Source of the DNA: Anaspis maculata
Lineage: Eukaryota; Arthropoda; Insecta; Coleoptera; Scraptiidae
Direction of reading: 5' to 3'
Assembly: GCA_949128115.1 (NCBI GenBank)
Contig: OX421967.1
Location: 3,276,070 to 3,340,069, forward strand
Length of the DNA: 64,000 bases
A program made the translations under genes and the position numbers. The notes under the pieces are model-generated. The model was not told where the DNA came from, made no database searches, and saw nothing but the letters and a program-made list of their open reading frames with translations. Shown here piece after piece: positions 43,181 to 54,128 of the stretch (position 1 is the stretch's first letter; every line of letters begins with the position of its first letter).

Positions 43181-46100
43181 ATGCCTCCGGCCAGAAATAG
43201 GCCCCCGAAGGTCGGGGCCGGCCAGCCGCCGCCGCCGGGGCAGCAGAAGGGGCCCCCCGCCTGGCGGAAATACCTGAACAGGGACTTCGCCACCAGGGCT
43301 GTGTTCGATCCGGACCGTTTGGGGGTCGTGTGCGCGGTCCTGTTCGTGTTCGAGGTGGCTCTGAACGTTTTCATCATCGAAAAGGTGAACTACACCGAGA
43401 TCGACTGGAAGGCCTACATGCAGGAGGTCGAGGGCTTCCTGAACGGCACCTGGGACTATTCGGAGCTCAAAGGTTGGTGCCCACTGTCCTGCCCCCAGGC
43501 CTGCTTTGATATCAGGACGGTGCGTCCACAAAGCCTGTTTTGATTACATCAAACTCATCTAAATGTCAAATTACACTTTGACCTGACCTGGACTATTTTT
43601 TGGAGCTCTCAAAGGTTGGTCCTCGGGTTGGTCGGACTGCCCGAGTGCCTGCTTGCAGGCCTGCTTTGATGTTGGTGCGGTGCATCCACAAAGCCGGCAG
43701 TGTTTTGTTTCGGACCTACCTGAACGTCAAATGAAACTCTGACCTGACCTGACCTGACCTGGCCTATCTGCATTGAAAGTTTGGACTTGAGCCAAGACCG
43801 GGGCAAATAATTGCCTTATCTAAGGCGACATCACGTCAAATACGTTTCATCGATACAAGTTTGCCAAAAGCAAGCTCAAGCAATGAATTTTGAATAGAAT
43901 TTCTGAGAAATTTTTTCGATTTTTGGCTTGTTTTTGGAAAGTTTCTAGCCAATGACTAGAGCGAAAACCGCACCAGTCCATAACTTTTTACCTATGGGAT
44001 ATATCGATTTGAAATTTTTAGGGGGTATTCATAAGTACTTTTACTATTTTTTGCGTTGATCATGGAGCTGCTCTCATTTCCGGGAGTGACCGGAAGTGAC
44101 ATCAACTTTTGATTTTCAAATGGAACACCTGTACATATATTTTTTGATATTTGGATAGAGATATTTTTACTGACACAGTGATAGTTTCAAAAATTCTCTA
44201 TGATGAAAAATGACGATTTGATAGTGGATTGAATATTAGCTTGAATATTAGTAAATTATCATTACCAAAGGTGGCTGCGACCACAAATGAAAATCTGAAG
44301 TTGGAGTTTTGCTTATTGTTTATGTCGATTTTAACCTGGCAACGCTTCTTGACATAAACAATTAACAAACTTCTAACTTCAGATTTTCATTTGCGGTCGC
44401 AGCCACCTTTGGTAATAATAATTCAATGATATTCATTCCGCCATAAAATCGTCATTTTTCATCATAGAGAATTTTTAAGACCACCATTGTTCCAATTAAA
44501 AAATCTCTATCCGAATATCGAAAAATACACAGGGTGTTCCATTTGAAAATCAAAAGTTGATGTCACTTCCGTTACTTCTGGAAGTGAAAGTTGCTTCAAG
44601 ATCAACGCGAAAAATAGCAGAAGTAATCTCAAATAACACTTGAAAATTTCAAATCTATGCATCCCATAGGAAAAATAAGTTATGGGCTAGTGCGGTTTTC
44701 GAAAAACAGACGGTATACTTTTTTTTTCATTTTCGTGGTTAACCTCGGGTTGAATCAAAGTTTCAGGACTCAAATATTGAGTTTCACTAGCTCTACACAT
44801 GACGAGAAACGCTTGGTACAAGTCTCACTATAACTAAACTGCTCAACAATGAAAGTGTTACAAAGCAAAAATTCACTCAATCTTGAACCGCTATAACTTT
44901 TGATTGGCACATATGATTTCGATTTTCTTTCAAGTACTAGATAGCCCAATCTTTTGGCCATCTTTCTTGTCAATATGAAATGCATAGAGCTTTTCATAAA
45001 TTTTCTACAGGGTGATGAACAGAGCAGTGCAAAATTGATGAAAGTTCAACATACCCCCGTTTTCGCAAAAAAATTATTTGGGGAGTATTAACACCTTTAT
45101 GAAGAATGATGTGTTCCCTCGAAACGGTTTTTGAATTTTCGGGATTCCAGTCGAAACAGCCAAAATGTGATTTTTTATTGTGAATACTGCACGGGGTGAC
45201 CATTTGAAAACTATTCACCTGCAATAACTCCCGATTCCTAGTGAATATTTCTTCGAGCAAAAACAGGTTGATTTTCATATACAAGGAGACATCTAAAACA
45301 TGAATTGGCAAATTTCTATCTTGAGCCCCCTCGCCCCCACTCACCCCAACTTTGAAATTTCAAATGAGATGACCTACCTTGCGATACATCAAATTGAAGA
45401 GATTCAAATTTTCTTTCTGAAAAAAAATATTTACAAAAATATTAACCCCACCTTTTTTCGCCCTAAAAATTCTCTGACTGTCTTATTTTTAATTCTGGAC
45501 CTCTCAATTGTTTTTAATTCAGTCAGTGTCATCATAGAAAACATCGAAGAAAAGAATTTTCGGTGGAAAAACTGCTACCCAAATTGACCCTTTTGCTCTC
45601 CCCCACCTCAGCTTCAAAATTTTACGAAACACTACCTACTTTGTGATACATCAAATTGAAGGGAATTGAATTATCTTTCCGAAAACAATTTTTTTGAAAT
45701 TTTCAACTTCTCTCCAAATAAATTAGACATTTGGGGTGTTTTGTGAGGAAAATGGGGGTTTTAAAAAGTTTGAAAAATTTTTTTTTCATGGAGAGAATTT
45801 AATTTCCTTCAATTTGATGTATCACAAAGTAGGTATTGCCATTTAAGATTTTTGAGATGAGGTGGGGGGAGGGAAAGGGTGAAATTTGGGTGGCATTTTT
45901 TCCACAGAAAATTATCTCTCCCGATGCTATGCAGGATGACGTTGACTGCGTTGAAAAGATTGAGAGCTTAAGAATATCAAATTGGACACTCAGAGAATTT
46001 CAGGAAAAAGGGGGGTGGGGTTAAAAATTCTATGAATATTTTTTCGGAAAGAGATAGACAGATAAACAAAGAGATAGACAGAATGATCTTATTAAATAAA

Positions 46101-49100
46101 TAAATAATTTATTTTCACACATATATAAGATAGGTACAGCTTAATATGTAGAAAACATCCAACAGGCCGCACAGCCCAATTAGAGGATGAAAACCGGTTG
46201 TAAAGTTTACACAGTATACAAACAATAAACAAAGAGAAACATCAACAATTAACAGCATTATGTGAAAGTGCAAACACATCAAAAATGTCTTTCTTTTTAC
46301 AACAAAAAATGTCAAGTTTATCTTCAACTTCACTGTATCTTGATATCATCCTGTGAAGTGGAGACATCAAAAGCATGTTGGTGCGAGCAGTCGGCACATG
46401 AAAAACATTTATATGTCTACTGGAGATGCGCGGAACCCGATACTCCAGCAAACTCGTCAAGGATGAGCAGTCCACGCAACCATTAATGAGACCGTTCAGA
46501 AACATCACACAGCCAGCATTTCTCCTAAGCTTAAGTGACGACATGCCAAAGCGACTCAGCAGCAGGCCATGAGGAAACCCCCGCGGAGGGTAAAAACCGT
46601 CAATAAAGAAAGAGGCTGTCTTCAGAAAGCGCCTTTGAATTTTCTCCAGGTCAGATATCCTCACCACATATATGGGATCCCAAATGAGGGAGGCGTACTC
46701 CAACCTGGATCTGACGAATGTACTGAACAATACCTTTAAGGTGTCAACGTTTCTGAAGCCAGCCCCATTGCGTAAGATGAAGCCGAGGCCCTTAAAAGCC
46801 GAGGATATCGTTATTTCAACATGCTTGGAAAAGGTGAGCCTGGAGTCAAACGTCACCCCCAAGTCCTTGACGTATTCAGGTCTCTGTATGATTGCCCCAC
46901 CCAAACCGTAATCATATAGCAATGGGTTTTTCCCGCGGGTGAAAGACATGACGTTGCATTTGGACGCATTCAGGCGCAGACCATTCTCAACACACCACTT
47001 GTGAACCGTGGTCAAGTCATCCTGTAACACTCTGCAGTCGCTCATTGTTCTCACCTCACGGTACAACTTAAGGTCGTCAGCGTATAACAAAGTTTTCGCG
47101 GAAATCCCGGAGAGGACATCATCGATGTAGACGTCAAAGAAAAAAGGCCCCAAGGGAGCTCCCTGGGGGACCCCAGATGACTGGTGGAAATACTCCGACT
47201 TAAAACCATTATGCTGGACGTACTGCTGTCTGTTCTCAAGGTAAGAGGCAACTAACCTGATCAGGGACTCGGAAAAACCAAAGTTGCTAAGCTTCCTGCA
47301 CAACATCCCATGATTTATGGTGTCAAAAGCACTGGTAAAATCGGTATATACCACGTCCACCTGACTCCTTCTGTCCAGAGCCTCACACAGAAATTGTGTC
47401 TTCACTGCGAGATTCGTGGTGGTTGAGCGACCCTTTATGAAACCGTGCTGATGGGGGGACAGGTAACAGGACACATGCCGGTATACGGCCCGGTGGAAGG
47501 TGTGCTCGAATATTTTGCTGAAGTTGCAGAGTATAGATATAGGACGGTAGTTAGCAATGTCAGTCTTATCCCCTTTCTTATAAACCGGACAGACCCTGGA
47601 TATCTTCCAGAGATCAGGGAACTTGGACGTGGTAAAAATGAGATTAAAAAGATAGGTGAGTGGTTCTATAAATGACGGAAGACAGTCCCTGACAAGGAAA
47701 GCAGGAAGCACATCCGGACAGAATCCCATTTAGGGGACCAACATTTCAAGAAATGATGCCAAACATGCCTATGTTTTGAAATTTGAGGTAAAGGCAAAAA
47801 ATTCCAAAATGGCGGAAATGTTGTTAATCCAATTCCAATGACGTAGTCCCATATTGACTAGAGAGAGTGAAAATTAACCTTTTTTCAATGCTAAAAACTC
47901 GAGTTTTAGGAGTAGTACGAAAAAGTACACTGCCAATTGGGCTTTTCTTCACCCCTACACTAGACAATAGGAACGTTTTGCAAGTCAAATTGCTCAGAAT
48001 TGTTCACTGAACAAGCCTACCAAGTGGCGTCAGCTTGATATGAAAAGTTCTATTGTTTTTGCGTTGCTACAGGAATAATATACAGTATTCACAATAAAAA
48101 ATCACATTTTGGCTGTTTTGACTGGAATCCCGAAAATTCAAAAACCGTTTCGAGGGAACACATCATTCTTCATAAATTTGGTGTTGATACTCCCGAAAAA
48201 AAATTTCAACGAAAACGGGGGTATGTTGAACTTTCATCACTTTTGCACTGCTCTGTTCATCACCCTGTAGAAATTTTATGAGGGGCTCTATGGATTCCAT
48301 ATCGACAAGAAAGATGGCCGAAAGATTGGGCTCTTCAGTACTTGAAACAGAATCAGAATCGTTTGTGCCAATCAAAAGTTACAGCGGTTCAAAATTGGGT
48401 GAATTTTTGCTTTGTAACACTTTCATTGTTGAGCACTTTAATTCAACCCAAAATTCCCATGTAAAAATTCTTCTCAAGATTTCCATTGGTTCAACCTATG
48501 TTTTATTGGATTTCCCGTACTTTTATATTGGATTAGAGGTTCTTCAGCCTTGCTAATATTTTTGAATGCTAGGAACAAGTCCACTTTTCCTAAATCAACT
48601 AAAAATTGGAGTACAAAAATTCTTTTCAAGATTCTCATTGCTTCAACCTACGTTTTATTGGATTTATCGCGTTTTCGTGTTGAATTTGAGTCTTTCTAGC
48701 TTTGCTAAATACTAAAAATGCTTGGTGCAGAACCACTTTCACTCATCCAGCCCAAAATTTGCAAAATACAATTTTTTTCAAAATTCCTATTCGTTCAACC
48801 TACGTTTTATTGAATTACTCTCATTTTGATTCAGGATTCGATTTTCTCCAGTCTTGCTAAATACTAAAAATGGTTAGAACACGTCCACTTTTACTAATTC
48901 AACCAAAAATTGGAGTACAAAAATTCTTTTCAAGATTCTCATTGCTTCAACCTACGTTTTATTGGATTTCTGGCGTTTTCATGTTGAATTTGAGTCTCTC
49001 CAGTCTTTCTAATTACTAAAAATGCTTGGTGCAGGACCAATTTCACTCATCCAACCCAAAATTTGCAAAATACAATTCTTTCAAAATTCCTATTGGTTCA

Positions 49101-52100
49101 ACCTACGTTTTATTGGATTTCTCTCATTTTGATGCAGGTTTTGAGTTTCTCCAGCCTTGCTGAATACTAGGCATGGTTGGAACACGTCCATTTTTGCTAA
49201 TTCTACGTTTTATTGGATTTTTCTCATTTTAATGCAGGTTTTGAGTTTCTCCAGCCTTGCTTATTACTAGGAATGGTTAGAACACGTCCACTTTCACTAA
49301 TTCAACCAAAACTTGGAATACAAAAATTCTTTTCCAGATTCTCATTGCTTCAACCTACGTTTTATTGGATTTCTCGCGTTTTCATGTTGAATTTGAGTCT
49401 CTCTAGCCTTGCTTATTGCTAAAAATGCTTGGTGCAGAACCACTTTCACTCATCTAAGCCAAAATTTGCAAAATACAATTTTATTCAAAATTCCTATTGG
49501 TTCAACCTACGTTTTATTGGATTTCTCTCATTTTTATGCAGGATTTGAGTTTCTCCAGCCTTGCTGAATACTAGGAATGGTTAGAACACGTCAATTTTTG
49601 CTAATTCAATCAAAAATTGGAGTACAAAAATTCTTTTCAAGATTCTCATTGCTTCAACCTACGTTATATTGGATTTCTGGCGTTTTCATGTTGAATTTGA
49701 GTTTCTCTTACCTTGCTTATTTCTAGAAATGCTAGGTGCAGGATCTATTCTCACTTATCCAACCCAAAATTTGCAAAATACAATTCTTTTCAAAATTCCT
49801 ATTGGTTCAACCTACGTTTTATTGGATTTCTCTCATTTTGATGCAGATTATTAGTTTCTCCAGCCTTTCTAATAACTAGGAATGGTAAGAACACGTCCAC
49901 TTTTACTAATTCAACAAAAAATTGGAGTACAATAATTCTTTTCAAGATTGTCATTGCTTCAACCTACGTTATATTGGATTTCTGGCGTTTTCATGTTGAA
50001 TTTGAGTTTCTCTTACCTTGCTTATTTCTAGAAATGCTAGGTGCAGGATCTATTCTCACTTATCCAACCCAAAATTTGCAAAATACAATTCTTTTCAAAA
50101 TTCCTATTGGTTCAACCTACGTTTTATTGGATTTCTCTCATTTTGATGCAGATTATTAGTTTCTCCAGCCTTTCTAATAACTAGGAATGGTAAGAACACG
50201 TCCACTTTCACTAATTCAACAAAAAATTGGAGTACAATAATTCTTTTCAAGATTGTCATTGCTTCAACCTACGTTTTATTGGATTTCTGGTGTTTTCATG
50301 ATGAATTTGAGTCTCTCTAGCCTTGCTAATTACTAAAAATGCTTGGTGCAGGACCACCTTCACTCATCTAACCCAAAATATGCAAAATACAATTCTTTTC
50401 AAAATTCCTATTGGTTCAACCTACGTTTTATTGGATTTCTCTCATTTTTATGCAGGTTTTGAGTTTCTCCAGCCTTGCTTATTACTAGGAATGGTTAGAA
50501 CACGTCCACTTTCACTAATTCAACCAAAACTTGGAATACAAAAACTCTTTTCAAGATTCTCATTGCTTCAACCTACGTTTTATTGGATTTCTCGCGTTTT
50601 CATGTTGAATTTGAGTCTCTCTAGCCTTGCTAATCACTGAAAATGCTTGATGCAGGACCACTTTTACTCATTCAACCCAAAATTTGCAAAATACAATTCT
50701 TTTCAAAACTCCTATTGGTTCAACCTACGTTTTATTGGATTTCTCTCATTTTTATGCAGGTTTTGAGTTTCTCCAGCCTTGCTTATTACTAGGAATGGTT
50801 AGAACACGTCCACTTTCACTAATTCAACCAAAACTTGGAATACAAAAATTCTTTTCAAGATTCTCATTGCTTCAACCTACGTTTTATTGGATTTCTCGCG
50901 TTTTCATGTTGAATTTGAGTCTCTCTAGCCTTGCTAATCACTGAAAATGCTTGATGCAGGACCACTTTCACTCATTCAACCCAAAATTTGCAAAATACAA
51001 TTCTTTTCAAAACTCCTATTGGTTCAACCTACGTTTTATTGAATTTCTCTCATTTTTATGCAGGTTTTGAGTTTCTCCAGCCTTGCTTAATACTAGGAAT
51101 GGTTAGAACACGTCCACTTTTACTAATTCATAAAAAAATTGGAATACAAAAATTCTTTTCAAGATTCTCATTGCTTCAACCTACGTTTTATTGGTTTTCT
51201 GGCGTTTTCATGTTGAATTTGAGTCTCTCTAGTCTTGCTAAATGCTAAAAATGCTTGGTGCAGGACCACTTCCACTCATCCAACCCAAAATTTGCAAAAT
51301 TCAATTCTTTTCAAAATTTCTATTGGTTCAACCTACGTTTTGTTTAATTTCTCTTATTTTGATGCAGGTTTGAAGTTTCTCCAGCCTTGATAATAACTAG
51401 AAATGGTTATAACACGTCCAATTCTACTAATATAACCAAAGATTTGCATACACAAATTCTTCTCAACATTATCATTGGTTCAACCTACGTTTAATTGGAT
51501 TTCTCGCATTTTGATACCGATTTCGAGTTTCTCTAGCCTTGCTTATAACTAGAACTACTTGGTACAAGTTCAATATAACTGAATCAAACCATATCAAAGA
51601 ACAGAAAAATATAATAATAAATTTCCATGCTTCAACCTACGTTTTTCGGGCTTGAACCATTGGACGCATATCTTGAGTTTCTTCAACGGTTTCACTCAGC
51701 ACAAATTGTGAAGACTGGTCTATAGTTTTTGTTCCAAGTTCAAAACTTTGTGTGTCTAGACGAGTTCTCGGATATACCAGCCTAACTAAGCCAATTTTGG
51801 TGATATTTGCTCAGCTACAATAAACCTGATAATTTATTTCTTGTTCCAGGCGACACAGGGCCTCTGGTATACCCAGCCGGCTTCGTGTACATCTACAGCG
51901 TGCTGTACTACATCACTAACCACGGAACGAACATCCACCTGGCCCAGTACATCTTCCTGGTCCTGTACCTGGCTCAAACCGCGCTGACTTTCCGCATCTA
52001 CCGGAAAACCCGCAAAATTCCGCCGTACGCTCTAGTAATCGCCACCCTCACATCCTACAGGATCCATTCGATTTACGTCCTGAGGCTGTTCAACGACCCA

Positions 52101-52979
52101 GTAGCCATCCTGCTGTTTTACATCTCGTTGAACCTGTTTATTTCCAACAAGTGGAAGCTGGGTTCCTTGTTTTTCTCTCTGGCTGTATCAGTCAAGATGA
52201 ACATTCTGCTGTATGCACCGTGTCTGTTAATCGCTTACTTAACTAACTTAAGCCTAATCGAAACCGGGATTAACTTAGCAATTTGCGGCATAATGCAGTT
52301 GTTGTTAGCTTTACCGTTTTTACTCGTCAATCCGTACGCGTACATCAAAGGCAGCTTCGATTTCGGCCGCGTGTTCCAGCACCAGTGGACGGTCAACTAC
52401 CGCTTTTTGCCGCAAATCCATTTCGAAAACCCCCTCTTCCACGTAGCTCTCCTGTCGCTGCACGTTTGTCTGCTTCTGGTCTTCACGCCGATGTTCAAAA
52501 AGTACTTCACGAGCTACGCCAAGCTGGCTCTGGTGACGGCCGATTTGAAAGAGCAGATGCAGGAAGAACGGAAGAAGAAACAGCAAGAGCTGGAGGCGCT
52601 GTCGAAAGAAGAAAAGCAGTTCTTGGACTCGTTCGAGAGGCAGTTCGAAAGCAAGGGGGAGAAGAAAGAAGACGAGAACGTCAAGCTGGAGCGGTCGATG
52701 GAAAAGATCACGCAGCTCTTCGTTCTGCCGTTCTTCGTGGCCAACTTGATCGGGATGGCTTGCGCCAGGTCGTTGCACTACCAGTTCTACAGCTGGTACT
52801 TTCACAGCTTGCTGTATCTGGCGTTCAGCTCCGGCTACTCCAGGCCGAGCATGTTTCTCATTTTGGGACTGATAGAACTGTGCTGGAACGTCTACCCGAG
52901 TACTGATTTCTCAAGTGCTTTGTTGCACTCCTGCCATATTCTGTTGCTCTGGGGAGTGTACAGAAGCATGACAAAGTGA
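43181..52979 (+). CDS. ALG3: Dolichyl-P-Man:Man5GlcNAc2-PP-dolichol alpha-1,3-mannosyltransferase
   Basis: Exons 43181-43472 and 51850-52979 (phase 1 GT-AG), 473 residues. The enzyme (family GT58, fly Not56) adds the first dolichol-phosphate-mannose-derived mannose to the lipid-linked N-glycan precursor in the ER lumen. Visible family marks: WDYSELKGDTGPLVYPAG across the exon junction (residues about 89-108), the FQHQWTVNYRFLP segment (about 273-285), ARSLHYQFYSWYFH (about 403-417) and about ten hydrophobic segments. An unusual charged, coiled-coil-like insert (residues about 327-385, LKEQMQEERKKKQQELEAL) separates two membrane segments. Start: the ATG at 43181 is preceded in frame by open sequence, but lies just after the promoter motifs. 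AATAAA at 52989 is only 10 bp from the stop. The 8.4 kb intron is packed with repeats. Confidence 0.92.
43451..43763 (+). repeat. Tandem duplication of the ALG3 exon 1 end, with a decoy donor
   Basis: 43451-43588 (end of exon 1, donor and following intron) is repeated in diverged form at 43589-43750: GGACTATT, GGAGCTC, AAAGGTTGGT, CAGGCCTGCTTTGAT and CACAAAGCC occur in the same order. The second copy retains an AAAG-GTTGGT donor-like site. Ends in a short TGACC microsatellite. Confidence 0.75.
43962..44701. mobile_element. Foldback element, 740 bp, in the ALG3 intron
   Basis: CGAAAACCGCAC at 43962 pairs with its inverse ending at 44701; nearly the entire length is paired around a centre near 44332, including AGGTGGCTGCGACC and GGTCGCAGCCACCT. 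Contains CACAGGGTG/CACCTGTAC motifs. No coding capacity. Confidence 0.8.
46096..47733 (-). mobile_element. 5'-truncated jockey-like LINE
   Basis: Minus-strand non-LTR retrotransposon. The 3' end at 46096-46115 is a short AAATAAAT-type tail; the 5' end is cut just before the reverse transcriptase. No endonuclease domain remains and no target-site duplication could be made out. Confidence 0.75.
46242..47729 (-). pseudogene. LINE reverse transcriptase, ORF2 C-terminal part
   Basis: 495 residues without a stop: YRPISILCNFSKIFE, GFIKGRSTTTNL, DFTSAFDTINH (Asp near 130 and 135), SGVPQGAPLGP, catalytic YADD at 216-219, and NASKCNVMSFTR, followed by a thumb and C-terminal region with HR-type segments. 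The motif wording fits the jockey/CR1 group. Protein start and endonuclease are missing, so it is listed as a truncated copy although the frame is intact, which suggests a recent insertion. Confidence 0.85.
48440..51640. repeat. Intronic satellite of ALG3, 152-bp monomer with 304-bp dimeric period
   Basis: About 21 monomers of two alternating types. Type A reads TTGGATTTCTCTCATTTT then GCAGGTTTTGAGTTTCTCC; type B reads GCGTTTTCATGTTGAATTTG then TGCTTGGTGCAGGACCAC. Both share TGGTTCAACCTACGTTTTAT or its GCTTCAACC variant. Blocks at 49669 and 49974 (305 bp), and 50684 and 50988 (304 bp), are almost identical. The array stops about 200 bp before exon 2. Confidence 0.9.
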
Positions 52980-53029
52980 CATGTACTGAATAAAGTTGTT
53001 TTTATCCCTGAAAAACTGATTGTTATTCA

Positions 53030-53262
53030 TATGGTTCCACATCCGGTTTCTGATTAAGGCCGTTTTTATACCCTTCTCGAGTTTCTCTAGCCTTGCTTTC
53101 AACTACAGTGCTTCGTACTGATGCACTGCTAGTACTGGTCACGAAAAAATTGGAATCCTGAAATGTTCTCCAAGCTTCGATTGGTTCAACATCCGTTTTT
53201 TTGATTCCGAGCATTTTGAAGCCTTTTCTGAGTTTCCCTAGCGTTGTAAAAGCCATGGCGCG
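53030..53262. repeat. Diverged monomers of the ALG3 satellite downstream of the gene
   Basis: GAGTTTCTCTAGCCTTGCTT, ATTGGTTCAACATCCGTTTT and GAGTTTCCCTAGCG follow each other at monomer spacing, 50 bp after the ALG3 polyadenylation signal. They are relics of the array that fills the ALG3 intron, so that family lies on both sides of exon 2. Confidence 0.6.
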
Positions 53263-53469
53263 TGTTATACTTGCTTGCTATAACTAATTTAGCTGAAAAC
53301 ATTGCTGTTCAAAATTGCGTTCCAGTTTTTCTTTGATACAACATTTGGTTTCGAGACAAAACCTTCCAATCGACTTCAGCTAGTTTCAATTATTTTTTTG
53401 CACTTTTCTCAATTTGGTAGAAATCGTACGAGATAAGGAAAACAGAGACAAACCAGCATGAATGGTGAA

Positions 53470-54128
53470 AATATAATATTTATTATCATTAAATGTTATT
53501 TTAATATATAATTATTAAACTTTAAGTAGTGACAAAACATTGATTTCCTTTACGTCTTACTGTCGAATTTTTAGAACTTGATTTCTTTCAGTTTCTAATA
53601 ATGATGATAAACGTAAACTACAAGCTTCACAAGCTAATTTTATATAATATAAATAGTTCTACCAGAAGGATTGCGAATACAACAACCTAGAAAGAATAAG
53701 GCACGGAAAACTACCAAGTACTATAATAAACGTTCCTTGTTTATTACCACCTTCACTGATTCCTATTTCTTTATGACTTGAACACAGAAAAAAACGCTTT
53801 TTGCACTCGTTCAAAAAACACCTTAGAACCACTGGGAAATGCATCGTATCTATGACTATAAATCTTTTTTTAGAGAACACATAAAAATAAAAACATATAA
53901 AAAAGTCTTAATATAGTACAATCTATATAAATTTCATTCGCTTAACAAAGAAAATATTCTTGGATTCTCTTGCACGAGAAAAAATTAAAGAGAAAAGAAA
54001 GAAAGGTTTCCTAAAGGAAGCAGCCTTGAAGCTCTTAGTCATTCATTGTTAAAAATAAACATTGAAACCTTTCCCCCCTTTTTCGACTACGAACTATTGG
54101 AGGAGTTATAGTAGCGTGACGCGGTGTC
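53470..54128 (-). other. 3' untranslated region of the lamin gene
   Basis: About 650 bp of AT-rich non-coding sequence between the lamin stop codon and a minus-strand AATAAA near 53477. Open frames here show no coding features. ALG3 ends 490 bp further left on the opposite strand, so the two genes converge. Confidence 0.5.

Larger units (their letters stand above)
44836..48439. mobile_element. Tc1/mariner-like TIR element carrying a nested LINE
   Basis: Inverted repeats of about 350 bp at 44836-45190 and 48085-48439, with ends AA[C/G]TGCTCAACAATGAAAG bordered by TA. It shares its terminus with the element in the MADF-BESS intron. Inside are smaller hairpins (45340-45860, blocks around GATACATCAAATTGAAG) and a truncated LINE. 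Confidence 0.65.

Noticed and set aside
48278..51248. Repeated 61-105 codon frames in the ALG3 intron
   Set aside because: By-products of the 152-bp satellite and of the TIR; no splice signals connect them to ALG3, and the exon phases work without them.
17000..51640. GGTTCAAC in two satellites as an RNA polymerase III B box
   Set aside because: The last consensus position does not fit, no A box or T-run terminator is placed correctly, and no tRNA-like fold is visible.
53659..53880. 73-codon minus-strand frame downstream of lamin
   Set aside because: Lies in the AT-rich lamin 3' untranslated region, no homologous features and no splice context.
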